Positions 44,273-54,425 of a DNA stretch of 64,000 nucleotides are shown here, piece after piece. The DNA comes from Branchinecta lynchi (taxonomy: Eukaryota; Arthropoda; Branchiopoda; Anostraca; Branchinectidae). Made by a program: the position numbers and the translations under genes. How positions within the stretch are numbered: position 1 is the first letter of the stretch; each line of letters starts with the position of its first letter. The stretch spans positions 16,101,869 through 16,165,868 of the forward strand of contig JAKZAP010000009.1 in NCBI GenBank assembly GCA_023053575.1, read 5' to 3'. The notes below the pieces were generated by a model. That model worked only from the letters and a program-made list of their open reading frames with translations, searched no databases and had not been told where the DNA came from.

Positions 44273-45562
44273 AAGTTTCATAACAGATAGCACAAGGATG
44301 CGCGTTTCAACAGACAGCAGTTGGATGTAATCTGTTTATGTAAATGTTATGCATAAAAAGAATTGCCAGGAAGAGCCGAAAAACGTCGTCATGATATTGT
44401 AAAATTCAGCAGATGCACTTTTGGAGGTTTTCGACTTTTTGGGATCCCAAAACGTAAGTGGAGGGATACCTAAGATATCGCAAAAGTTGTCCGTCCGTCC
44501 GTCCGTCCGTCTGTCCGTCTGTGCGCACTATAACTCTCGAAGGGAATGAGATATTTTGATGAAACTTGGTGTGAGGACTCTTTGGGTCAAGAGTAAGGTC
44601 GAGTTCGTAGATGGGCTCTGTAGCTCTACATTTAGGGGTGGCGGAGGGGGTTTAAATTAAGGGGCAAATGAAATATTATTAAACAGATGATGTGATAGTC
44701 GATTATGGGGTAAGAAGACATGCTGAACACGGTGGTGAAAACCATTTTGTCATCGGAAAAGTAGTTCGCTCGGAATCCAGCCAAAACCGGAAAATTTGTT
44801 AAAAGTACAAGTTCTATTTGAAGCTGATTAGATATTGGATATAGAGGTAAGAAGACATGATGAGCACGATGGTGGAAACCATTTTTTCGCCGGACAAGTA
44901 GTTAGCCCAGAATCTGCCAAAACCGGAAAGTCTTTTAAAAGTAGGCTAACTTTTATTTGAAGTTGATTAGATGTTCGATTTAGGGGTAAGAAGACATGCT
45001 GAAAACTTATTTGAAAAGTATTTTCTACCCGGACAATTTGTTCGCCCGGAATCAGGCCGAAACCGGAAAATTTGTTAAAATCAAAAGTTTTATTTGAAGT
45101 TTATTAGATGACATATTTAGGGGCAAGAAGACGCGCCGAATCTGTATATGACAATCTTAACCGGGACATATAGCTTGTTCGGAATCCGGTTGAAACCGGA
45201 TTTTTTATAAGAAGTTTTACTTGGAAGTTGATTAGACGTTCTTTATACGGATAAGGAGATACGCTGAATTCGCTTCTAAACTTTATTTTTGTTTCTGGAC
45301 AAGTATGGTAGTTCGTTCGTAATTGTCTGGATCAAGTATTAGATTTTTGGGATCCCATCGAAACCTTTGGTCTTGTTGTTTGCTGTCATGATATCGAAAA
45401 ATTCAGCAGATGCATTTTTGGAGGTTTTTCGACTCTTTCCTGGCAATGATTGTGACGCGTAACATTTCATACATAACTTTTTCGAACACAATAGCATACA
45501 TCCCAACTGTTGTCTGTTCAAACCGCGCATCCTTATGTTATCTGTTGTGAAACTTCTGACAG
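44273..45562. mobile_element. ACTGTCAGAACTTTC element, copy 3, split by a 0.9-kb insert
   Basis: The left TTTCATAACAGATAGCACAA and GGATGCGCGTTTCAACAGAC are mirrored by GTTGTCTGTTCAAACCGCGC and ATCTGTTGTGAAACTTCTGA at the right. A TGGGATCCCA-ended element (44450-45368) lies inside. A ~55-bp stretch containing AAAATTCAGCAGATGCA and TTTTGGAGG is present on both sides of the insert in direct orientation. Confidence 0.75.
44450..45368 (+). mobile_element. TGGGATCCCA-ended element with internal tandem units
   Basis: The palindrome TGGGATCCCA lies at both ends. A CCGTCCGTCC stretch follows the left end. From about 44690 to 45330 there are five to six degenerate units of about 110-115 bp containing GGGGTAAGAAGACATGCTGA, GGAAAATTTGTTAAAA and GAAG.TGATTAGATGTTCG. 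It is the forward counterpart of 14188-15296. Confidence 0.8.
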
Positions 45563-46149
45563 TGTACTCATCAAACACCTGTCCCAACTTTGCGAAAAGT
45601 CTATTTTTTTTTCTGTTCCGCAATACCTATACTTTTCTTATCTGTTGCCACATCTGACGCGAAAGGCCCATAAAAAGAACAATCAAATACGATATGTTTT
45701 CCTTGTTAATTTGCAGACGTGTAAAAAGTCACTAAACACTTTTGACGTGTGCCTAAGATATCATCTTGTTTTAACACTCGACTCGACTACTTTTTGCCAC
45801 CCTACTGTTTCTGGGTCGTTATTCATTTTACGTTAAGAGGGGGTTGTCCGTCGTGTAGAATAGTGTACTCGAGTAAAGATGAAGCAAACAACATGAAAAG
45901 AAAACTAGGCGAAAGGCTTGGGCGGGACCCAGTGATGGAAGTATTATTTTTTACCTTCTAGGTCCTGGAAATATGCTATAATGGGAACCTAAACCTAAAT
46001 CAATAACTGCGACACGTCCCTATCAGTAAATGTGATCAATAAGTTCGACACATCTCTAGTCACTTTATTTTTAATTACATGCCGGACGTAAAGTCATTTC
46101 TGTTAAAACATTTTTACTTATTTTTCTTTCAGTTCATGGTTTTCGGCTG

Positions 46150-46620
46150 AACTATCCACCGAAGCCGGAAACTAATAGCATATCTTGATTCCGAACTTTG
46201 TTTCACTCCTGTGTCAGCCAACTAATCAGTTTTCCGGCCAGTTTCACACATTCTAAAATTTCCGGTTTATTCCGAATTTTCCATCTGACCATCCACCGGA
46301 GACGAAAACTAATATTATATCTTGATTCGGCATTGTTTTACTCCCGTGTCAGCCTACTCATCAGTTTTTCGGCCAGTTTCACCCATTCTAAAATTTCCGG
46401 TCTATACCGAATTTCCGTCTGACCATCCACCGGAGCTGAAAACTAATAGCATACCCTAATTCGGCACTTCGTTTTACTTCCGCGTCAGCCTACCAATCAG
46501 TTTTTCGGCCAGTTTCACCCATTTTAAAATTTTAGGTTAAACCGGATTTCCGTCAGACCATCCACCGGAGCCGAAAACTAATATCGTATCTTGACTCACC
46601 ACTTGTGATTTCCTGTATAC
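46150..46620 (+). repeat. ~135-bp tandem repeat, about 3.5 units
   Basis: CCATCCACCGGAGCCGAAAA and CGGCCAGTTTCACCCATTCT recur with unit starts near 46152, 46289, 46423 and 46558. Confidence 0.9.
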
Positions 46621-47339
46621 CGGGTTTCGAGTTTCGACCCCTATCCACGCGAGTTGAAAACTGTAATGTATTTTATTCATCTTCGTATTCATAAACCATC
46701 ATGCAATGAAAGAAGTATTGATCAGGTGTAGTCACAGAAAAGACAGAAAACATTTGCAGCAGAAATTTTTTTTTTAGTACGACGAACTGAGAAACTATAC
46801 ATCCGCATACACCTATTCATATCTCCCGAGTCAGAAACCCCTCGCGTCCGCACATCCATCAAATGACATAGTCTCCACCCCTATGGTGATGAGATGGTTA
46901 TTATATGATTGTTATCTGGGAATTTTTGCTTGGAATCAGGCGTTATTTTTAGATGGATGATTCTTTGAATGGTATTTGGCAGCGTTTTCAATGAGCCTTG
47001 TGTTATCTGTATGGAATATCATAACTAACCATTCATTGGTGAGAAGCCGACAGCGGATTTATGGTTAGCCAATCTAAATTTGGGCAAACCAAAAATTTGA
47101 AAATTGCGTGCCGCCTGTATAACTTTTTGTAGTTTGGTTACCGTAGTTTTTTTTTTTAATTTTACTAAAGGTTAACTTCAGACATCGAGGTTGATATCCG
47201 AAAATAACACCGAGACGGTCATTGGAAGTAATCTTTTCGAGACTAAGGCGAGGTAGGTTATGAAAAATACCTATCGAGCTGTAGGCGAGGTTGATATTTT
47301 TTAATGGCAATCGAGGTTGTCGTTCCGATATCAACCGGA

Positions 47340-47425
47340 AAATTTGTGATAAAGTGACATGTTAATCTGAAGTTAATTTGAGGTTCGGTTTAGGGGTAAG
47401 CAGACATGCAGAATCCGGAAATGAA
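47340..47425 (+). repeat. Fragment of the TGGGATCCCA element interior
   Basis: GAAGTTAATTTGAGGTTCGG and TTTAGGGGTAAGCAGACATG match one internal unit of 44690-45330. Confidence 0.6.
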
Positions 47426-47615
47426 GTAATGGATATAATAAAATAAATGAAGAAAGTGAAGCCGGACAATCTGAAACTCTGACTTTGGCGAAGAGTTTCA
47501 GGCGTCAATTCAGAGTAGCGCTTCCAATCGTACTAAATCCGCTGCGAGCGATCAATAGGAAAATCGTGAATTCATAATAATACATAGATGGCATTTTACA
47601 CAAGGGACTGTTTTT

Positions 47616-49060
47616 ATGGCACTTGCAGCCTCTGGCTCAAGTGCCATATACCGATCGCAATTCCGTCTGTCCATCGGTCCGTTTTTTTTGTCACACTTTT
47701 TCGAGTTACGGTACTTCCAGGTGTGCTAGGACAAAGAAACTTGGCAGGAATATCAGGGACCCGACCAAAGTAACCTGGAAATAATCAGTTTCCCGGTCTG
47801 ACCATATGCGGGGGTGTGGAGGGCGGTGGAAACTTGAAAATTGAGGGCAGTTTGTCACACTTTTTAGAGTTAGGGTACTTCAAGATGTGCTAGGACCATG
47901 AAATATCAAGGACCCGACCAAACAAAGTTAGAAACAATCAGTGTTCCGATCCGACCATCTCGGGTGGGGAGTGGAAGGCGGGGGAATGCGGGAATTGTGT
48001 AGTGAGTAACTTTAGAACGGGTGATCGGATTGGAATGAAACTTAGTAACTGAATGGATTATGTATCTCTGATGTCCCATTTAAAGTCTTGATCGGATTCG
48101 ATAGCTAGGGGGGAGTTGGGATTGCTTTTTCATATCCGGACCGGATCTGACAACTATTGGGGGGGGGGGGGGGAATACGTGATCCGCTTAGACTGGAGAG
48201 ATCGGGAATGAACTTTGTGGGAATAACAAACATATGCTCTGGATAAATCATTTACATAACCGGATTGGCTCCGGGCACTGTGGGGGTAGTTGGGAGCGGG
48301 GGATTTCAAGAAATTGTTAGAATGAGGGGATCGGAGTGAAACTTGCTGGGAAGAACAAGCATCTGCTCCTGGTAAATCGTTTAGACAATTGTACTGGATC
48401 GGGAAACTTGGGGGTGGGGTGGAGGGGGTTTCCCTGAATTCTGTTTTTGGGGGATTTTCACGACGAAACTTGGCAGGCATATCAGGAACCCGATCAGACT
48501 GACTTGGACATAAACAAATCCTTTATATAATAATCTTAGGGGGAAGCGGAGGGAAGGGAATCCGGAATATTGAGTCATGCGTAACTTTAGAACGGGTGAT
48601 CGGATTTGAGTGAAATTTAATAACTGAACAGAGGACATTTCTCTCTGGTGATCATTTTCATTTCCGGACCGTGTGGGTGGAGTTGGATGGGGGGGGGGGG
48701 GGGGAGCGGGTCTGGGATTCCGGTGGTCGCGAGTTAAGGTACTTCCAGATGCGCTAGGACGATGAAACTTAGCTGGAATACTAGAGATTCAATAATATTT
48801 GCTTAGAAATCGCTGCTTCCCAAATCTAATTATTCCGTAAATTACCAATCTTGACCGCAAAGTAAGAAAAATACATTTAAGCAAAATATACATTTTCATG
48901 ATTCTCGTCAGCCCATTATCATTTTTTCCTCAACGGTTTTGCTTACAAATGAAGTTCTAGCTCCCTTAGAGTGTTCATCTTAACCACAAAGTCGAAACTT
49001 ACTTTTGATCAAACAATACATCTTAACCCATGTAAGTGCCATACGAGCTTACAGCTCTTG
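47616..49060 (+). mobile_element. ATGGCACTTG element, copy inserted in a foldback element
   Basis: Starts with the hairpin ATGGCACTTGCAGCC..CAAGTGCCAT and ends AAGTGCCATACGAGCTTACA. The flanks (TAATACATAGATGGCATTTT on the left, CGAATATAGTTTAGAAGTCT on the right) are the two halves of an element like that at 3447-3590. The interior has repeated GGAAT.CGGAAT and GGGTGATCGGATT segments and two G-runs. Confidence 0.78.
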
Positions 49061-49230
49061 CTTCTTTTTTTTTCGAATATAGTTTAGAAGTCTAGGACTC
49101 CGTTGTCTCGGAGCCACGTAGACATACCAGGATCCCCGCTCATGGTGAAAACCGAATAAAACCAAATATAGAATTTGCTTAATGGGGAAGACGCCCTTGA
49201 GATGGGAACATTCTACAAGTAGTGAACTTA

Positions 49231-49378
49231 ATGATAAAAATGCTCCTCAGTCGGATTTGAACCCAGGACCCTCTGCTTACAAGGCACGCGCTCTACCAGT
49301 TGAGCTGCCGAGGGGCTTGTGAACAGAGTTCGCAAACCACTACAGTAGTCTGGTAGAAGCCGGTCATAGGAACAGTGG
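49231..49378 (-). repeat. tRNA-Thr(TGT)-like unit, copy 2 (reverse)
   Basis: The tRNA-like core lies at about 49249-49316 on the minus strand with anticodon loop CTTGTAA and B box GGTTCAAATCC. The conserved leader (CTTCTACCAGACTACTGTAG) extends to 49378. Head-to-head with copy 3. Confidence 0.72.
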
Positions 49379-49384
49379 TTCCTA

Positions 49385-49535
49385 TGTGAACAGTGGTGTA
49401 GTGGTTTGCGAAATCTGTTCAGAAGCCCCTCGGTAGCTCAAATGGTAGAGCGCCTGCCTTGTAAGCACAGGGTCCTGGGTTCAAATCCCGGCTGAGGAGC
49501 ATTTTTATCTTTCAGTTCACTACTTATAAAAATCG
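49385..49535 (+). repeat. tRNA-Thr(TGT)-like unit, copy 3
   Basis: The core at about 49427-49498 has TAGCTCAAATGGTAGAGC, CTTGTAA and GGTTCAAATCCC. The tail ATTTTTATCTTTCAGTTCAC runs to about 25 bp before the Ig3 second-half exon at 49560. Together with copy 2 it forms a long inverted repeat. Stem mismatches argue against a working tRNA. Confidence 0.72.
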
Positions 49536-49559
49536 TGAATTCATTTCTTCTGTTTATAG

Positions 49560-49692
49560 TCGGAAGATGATTCGAGTCCGGAAGAGCTCGTGATTCACAA
49601 TGTCACTAAAGAGGACGCTGGCTGGTACACGTGTGTGGTGGGGAATTCCCTTGGCTACTCAACCAAAGCAGCTTATCTCAAAGTTATCGATG
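49560..49692 (+). CDS. FGFR: FGFR exon: second half of Ig domain 3 (IIIb/IIIc position)
   Basis: The acceptor is TTCTGTTTATAG and the donor GATG|GTGAGT. It spans 133 nt, phase 0 to phase 1. The peptide opens SEDDSSPEELVIHNVTKEDA and continues GWYTCVVGNSLGYSTKAAYL-KVID. The pattern D.G.Y.C.VGNS.G is the FGFR Ig3 strand F and G signature, and the cysteine completes the disulphide begun in either Ig3a exon. In vertebrates this position is the alternatively spliced IIIb/IIIc exon that sets ligand specificity; here only one copy was found. A tRNA-like repeat ends only about 60 bp upstream of the acceptor. Confidence 0.95.
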
Positions 49693-49781
49693 GTGAGTCT
49701 TATTTGTTCTGAGTGCTTGGTTTTAAGGATCCGTCGTACTTATAATGCCAGTGCACCCGACTTCCGTAACATCATTCATTA

Positions 49782-49939
49782 CACTGTAAAAAGTTTCTCC
49801 GGATAAGGATGCAGTATTTGCTACTGGGATTAATCTTGTCTCTGTTGGGATAAAATTAATCCGAATTAGGGACAATCTTATCTCAATAAAGACAAGATTA
49901 ATCCCAGTAGCAAATACTGCAAGATTTTTTTGTACAGTG
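49782..49939. mobile_element. TA-flanked CACTGTAAA element, copy 4
   Basis: CACTGTAAAAAGTTTCTCCG at the left and TTTTTTTGTACAGTG at the right with mirrored GCAGTATTTGCTACTGGGAT segments. The right flanking dinucleotide is CA rather than TA. It begins about 90 bp after the exon donor. Confidence 0.8.
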
Positions 49940-51043
49940 CATAGTGCTTAAACCCAGAGATCCAAACTTCTTATGTTATATTCTGAACCCGCTAACGACG
50001 CCTCACCAATCTTTCGATTTGCCGGGATTCAGTAGTTTCCATGCGCATTATGCTCCGAACGAGTGTTCGCGTATCAAAACCGGTTTCCTGAATTTTGCCG
50101 AGATCTTGCTGTGGGCCCGTGAACAGGCTTAAAACATGCCAGGCCGTGGATAATTTTTTAAAAGCAAAGCCTAGCTTTACAATATTCAGATAGCTTTGAA
50201 TATTGGAATATTAACAGTAAATAATGAAAGGTGTGCTTTAAGATGCCTTCACGCTTCATTAACTCATTTACCAAAGTCAGCTTAATTTAGGCTGACGTTT
50301 TCATTTAGCGCCATCTGATCTTTAAAAGGTATTTAGTAGCACATATTTGCTACGTAACTGAAGGATCAATGGGGGACTTATTTTCACGGCTGCCGCAAAG
50401 CAACGGGTTGATTAGACAGCATCCTCTTCTGTCGGAACAAAACCGAGATTCCGACAAAGTCGTGGTAATTAGCAATTACTTCGGTTAAGTATGTGCAAAA
50501 ATGCAAAATTGCGGACCATAGCAAGTCTGAACTCAGTAATTAAAACTTCTTTTCGAATATTCAGACTGCTGGCCTTCTTCAAGCCGTCGTTAAAGGAGTT
50601 AAGTCGGAAGTATTCAACCGTTTAATGTCTAGCCACATACGTGGAAGTCGTTTGGCGACGCAGAGGTTCTTAATATCCTTCCATGAGCGTAAGAAACTAT
50701 TAATGAACAATCTAAATGTCTCTTTTCGTTTGTATTTATGTTCTTGCTCAAAATGGGTTGCTATGTATGACCAGAATATTTCATGCATCTTGGCGGTATT
50801 GGTGCCCAGCCAAGATATTGGGAGAGATATGGGCTAAAAGGGGAGAGGGGCGAGGCAAGACTGAAGAAAGAGCAAAGGCTTGAGGGTTGCCCCAATCCTT
50901 TTCTGCTGTCCCAATCCTTTTCTGCTCAGGTTCAGGTTCGTTTATTATTTCATTAATTGTACACTGGTAAATTAACAAATACTCCCGGCAGAGGGCAAAT
51001 CACGAGTGGCACGGGAGTGGCCGCGATAACAGAAGGGAGAATA

Positions 51044-51249
51044 AATACTCTATGTGACTAAGTCCAAACACGCCAGTGATCCTCAGGAAGAACGAGAAAA
51101 CGTCTCACTAACGACTCAAACTCAACAACTCAAATTATGTGTCAACCAATCACGGCGCTCGTTCGGGACAGGTTTGGTGTTGCTTCCGGCTCTTCCGCTA
51201 GGTACATGGCGACTTTGCATCGGCAAGGAGAGTTAGTCATCAAGAGTAA
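51044..51249 (+). mobile_element. AATACTC element, copy 6
   Basis: AATACTCTATGTGACTAAGT to TTAGTCATCAAGAGTAAT, with CAATCACGGCGCTCGTTCGG inside. It accounts for two 60-64 codon ORFs here. Confidence 0.78.
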
Positions 51250-51399
51250 TACTATTCTTACCTCACCGCAAGAGGGTCAGCCATCAGTCGTGACCACAAG
51301 GAAGGGTAGGGTTGAGTCAAGCTTACGCTGAAGAATGGAATGTGAGTAGTACGAAGAACAAATAATCCCTCCGTCTCCCTATCTCTGTAATATGACTAT

Positions 51400-51797
51400 A
51401 GGCGTTTCTTGCCCTTCCCCGAGGACTCCACATGAGGAGTCCCCGCGTTTTTGTTTGTCCCGGGGACTCACTCCCCGTATTCTCGCGAGTCCCACGGACG
51501 GGGAATGCTCCGATTATCACCACCATCATAAAAAAGGACTCCCTTTCAGATTCAGAGGGGAATCAATTTTTGCTGGTGTTGGTGCAATGAAAAATTAATT
51601 GAATACAATCAGAAACAAATCAAAAATGAAGTGGATCCAGACTAGTTTCGTCAACTGTATATTTTTTTCTCGAACAAAATCTATTTTGGAAGTATTCCCC
51701 ATGTTCTCACTGTTTCTGTACGCGGAGTGACTCCCTCTATTCTCGTCGTTCCCTTCGATTCCCCGAGGAGTCCTCGGGGAACGGCGAGAATACGCCT
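51400..51797. mobile_element. GGCGTATTCTCGCCGTTCCC element, copy 2
   Basis: 398 bp, TAT on both sides (51397-51399, 51798-51800). The right end GGGGAACGGCGAGAATACGC is well preserved; the left end is slightly diverged (AGGCGTTTCTTGCCCTTCCC). Confidence 0.78.
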
Positions 51798-52068
51798 TAT
51801 GCGGAGTCGAATATTTTCCCATACCCTCTCCGCTACGAACGAGCGGAGGTTAGTAGCTTCTCGCCACATCACGTTTCCTTACCTCTGCAAATAGCTAAAT
51901 CGCTGTGAAACCGCCGGTGAGGAAAAATAGTAGTCAAAGCCCATTGGTTCTATGGTTGCGCTCAAGAGTGGGTCAGCGCGGTTAGTACGCCTCCTGCAGT
52001 ATTTTTTCTGCGATCAGCAATGGCGAAGACGGAAGATGAGCCAAATGGGTATCACCATCAGCTCAGAG

Positions 52069-52781
52069 CAGTGTTGCCAAGTGTGACACTTTTGGTGCTT
52101 TTTGACACTTTCTGTCTTTGGGTGACACCGTGACACTTTTTCACTGAAAGTGACACCTTTTTTTTTTTTTACAAATGACACTTTTTAGGTCGTAAAAGCA
52201 CCTTTTCTATTATAGTGACGGTTTACCCCCCCCCCCCCAAAAAAAAAAAAACACTGCCAAAGCGTGTACTTTAATTTGGTTTTGTACACAAAACAGTTTG
52301 AAGCCTTAAATAAAGTTCATTTCCGATTAAATTTTGATACAAACTGTGATGTAACAATTAAGAAAGGTTTGAAAAATGTTGTTACAAATTCAGTTATTGC
52401 CAACTATTCGCATTTTGCGCGTCGTGCAGCGGAATGCATAACAAAAATTCGAGGTGTCAAAAAACACCTTTTTGTCAGCAATTGTGACACTAGATGTTCC
52501 TACGGCCCAAGCTGACTGCGAATCATAGTTGACGGTGCAAAATGGATAAGTCAGCTACATTTTATTCGAGCTATATTTCGGCCTTTCTTGGCAAGGGTCC
52601 TCTTCAGGCTCAAGCCGCTCCAGCTGGAAAGTTTATTTTGGAAAGTTTATTTTCCAGCTTGAGCGGCTTGAGCCTGAAGAGGACCCTTGCCAAGAAGGGC
52701 CGAAATATAGCTCGAATAAAATGTAGCTGACTTATCCGTTTTGCACCGTCAACTATAATTGTGACACTCTTGGCAACCCTG
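52069..52781. mobile_element. hAT-like element with CAGTGTTGCCAAG ends and nested foldback
   Basis: An exact 8-bp target duplication GCTCAGAG lies at 52061-52068 and 52782-52789. The left end CAGTGTTGCCAAGTGTGACAC is mirrored by GTGACACTCTTGGCAACCCTG at the right. CAG.GTTGCCAA is a classic hAT terminus. No transposase reading frame is recognisable. A perfect foldback of the CCTTGCCAAG family (about 52511-52755) interrupts it. Confidence 0.9.
52511..52755. repeat. CCTTGCCAAG-family foldback, near-perfect palindrome
   Basis: GACGGTGCAAAATGGATAAG and the following ~100 bp through CTCAAGCCGCTCCAGCTGG are mirrored almost exactly to CTTATCCGTTTTGCACCGTC. It contains GCCAAGAAGGGCCGAAATAT on the right arm. 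It is the clearest foldback in the family. Confidence 0.88.
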
Positions 52782-53164
52782 GCTCAGAGCTAGAGTAAAT
52801 ACAGATCCGCTCAGTTTTGTTGGGGTACTCACAGTCGCTGCATGGGACTAAAGACGGAGGTTCTATCTGAGTATTTGTACCTAGAGGTTGGTGATTACTT
52901 GGCTTCAGACTCCGGATCCTGAGGTAAATGAGCCGTGACCAGGGATATCTTCGTGCGGTAGAATAGTTCTTCCGGGATGGGCTAGTATTCTAACTGTTCC
53001 ACCATTGTTCCGGCTATTATCCTCCCCTCAGATATTTCAGCGGCAAGAGTTAGGCCTGAGAGAGTGGTAGCCCAGCCAATACCCAAATTGCAGCCGATTA
53101 AACACACAACTACTCGTTACTTAAGAAGTTTCGTTCCCGCTTTCGTCAAGCTTTTTAACTCGCA

Positions 53165-53340
53165 TCATTAATTGTATATAGATTTGAACATTTTGTGTTA
53201 TGTTTCACAAGTCTTGGTTATATTCAAACTAGTGTAGAATTATCTTTTGTATATAATTAGTGTTAATATGGACGAGAATCACCAAATCGACTTGACTGTT
53301 GTATCGGTTTTGAAAATAAATTGAATAGTTGTTGTTGTTC
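53165..53340 (+). repeat. Retrotransposon-like 3' tail, sense
   Basis: AATTGTATATAGATTTGAAC to GAAAATAAATTGAATAGTTG with a GTTGTTGTT end. A reversed piece (CTCGTCCATATTAACACTAA) lies at 54890-54985. The style fits a non-LTR element 3' end. Confidence 0.5.
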
Positions 53341-53415
53341 GCGAATTATATTATTTCTTCTTGCTAGCATGTCCCCGTTTTAATACGGGCTATAATTTCT
53401 GATTTCATTTTCTAG

Positions 53416-53536
53416 AGTGGCCCAAAGCAGTTGTCCAGCAATCGAACATTCTTCTTGGTGGCCTCATTGCGTTTGTGGTATTAGCACTCTTCTCTTCAGT
53501 TTGCATGGCCGTCTGCGTTTACTCGAACAAGAAGCG
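53416..53536 (+). CDS. FGFR: FGFR exon: transmembrane helix
   Basis: The acceptor is TTTCATTTTCTAG and the donor AAGCG|GTAAGC. It spans 121 nt, phase 1 to phase 2. A short extracellular linker (EWPKAVVQQSN) is followed by a continuous hydrophobic stretch of about 25 residues (ILLGGLIAFVVLALFSSVCM and AVCVY), then the basic stop-transfer SNKKR. This places the receptor in the plasma membrane with the Ig domains outside. The position and single-helix architecture match the exon after Ig3 in vertebrate FGFRs. Confidence 0.95.
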
Positions 53537-53885
53537 GTAAGCTTATTTCCAAGACATTTATTGAAGTACAAGTCAATCAATCAGCCAATCAAATTTAATC
53601 CTAGATAGTTTAATATAATTGTGTTTTGATATAACTGTGCGGCTGGGAGGTTCGAACGTCAGACCAGCAGAATCGCTGATTTATCTTGGCCTACCGATAC
53701 GTTTACTCTAGGACGAAGCGGTAAGCTTATTTCCAAGACATTTCTTGAAATAAATCAATCAATCAGCCAATCAAATTTAATTCCAGATTAATATAACTGT
53801 GGTTTGATATAACTGTACGGCTGGGAAGTTCGAACGTCAGATCAGCAGATTCGCTGATTTATCTTGGTCTTACCGACCGGGAGGT
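53530..53885 (+). repeat. Two direct near-copies after the transmembrane exon
   Basis: AAGCGGTAAGCTTATTTCCA, CAATCAATCAGCCAATCAAA, TTTGATATAACTGT.CGGC and GGGA.GTTCGAACGTCAGA occur at 53531-53700 and again at 53715-53885. The first copy overlaps the end of the exon, so the duplicated block includes AAGCGGTAAGC, the exon's donor site. Confidence 0.75.
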
Positions 53886-54289
53886 CGATCAGAGAGCAGA
53901 GCACTGTTTGATCAAACATAACCGCAAAAAGAATGCTGCAGTTTATGGTTCCATTGTGGCGAATAAGTTGCGTTTCAGCCGTCTTATCCTCGCCACGATT
54001 TTTAACTCGGTGGCCCTGCCTCACAGTTTATACATCGCACCTTTCTGGCGAATGTTAACTAGCATTGATAAAAAAAGACATTCGCTCTATCTATTTTTGT
54101 TTCTGTAAATTCATGCTCCGCCTCCCTCCTTGTGCCCGAAAAAGTAAAATCGTTACTATACGTACAACATCACTGACCCACTTACAGCAGCTGGACAACT
54201 TATACAGAAGTACAACAATACCATCAAGTATCAATGAGATAGCATTCTTCTACAGTAGGATAGTTTTGTAGATACGATAATGTTGTCAT

Positions 54290-54425
54290 AGTCTCTATGT
54301 TTGTCTGGTCTCCTCTTGTTGTAGTGTTTCCTTCTTCTTTTCTTTCTTTGTTCCTACTCCTACATTCCTACTTATTCCTGCTTTTTGATGGGTGAAAAAT
54401 AAAATTATTATTATTAATATTAAAG
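54290..54425 (+). repeat. Possible non-LTR retrotransposon 3' tail, sense
   Basis: A T/C-rich stretch leads to TGGGTGAAAAATAAAATTAT and ends in a TTATTATTAATATT tail, abutting the antisense tail at 54420. Judged by style only. Confidence 0.4.

Larger units (their letters stand above)
38648..49559 (+). other. FGFR intron, 10.9 kb, repeat-rich
   Basis: Phase 0 intron. It holds a partial tandem duplication (39005-39595), a pair of ~640-bp direct repeats (40070-40738 and 42238-42870), a copy of the ATGGCACTTG element (about 40932-41753), a frameshifted retrotransposon tail (41815-42110), a TTAA-flanked element (43308-43755), a nested composite (44273-45562), a ~135-bp tandem array (46150-46620), a second ATGGCACTTG element (47616-49060) and an inverted pair of tRNA-like units (49231-49500). 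A run of 24 C lies at 43939-43962. No alternative second-half Ig3 exon (IIIb/IIIc type) was found. Confidence 0.8.
49693..53415 (+). other. FGFR intron, 3.7 kb
   Basis: Phase 1 intron. It holds a TA-flanked element at 49782-49939, an AATACTC element at 51044-51249, a 3-bp-duplication element at 51400-51797, a hAT-like element with a nested foldback at 52069-52781 and a retrotransposon-like tail at about 53165-53340. The 49945-51040 part holds nothing I recognise. Confidence 0.8.

Noticed and set aside
49516..49692. Alternative acceptor TCTTTCAG at 49515 for the Ig3 exon
   Set aside because: It would add 44 nt and shift the frame, reaching a stop codon within the exon; the acceptor also belongs to the tRNA-like repeat.
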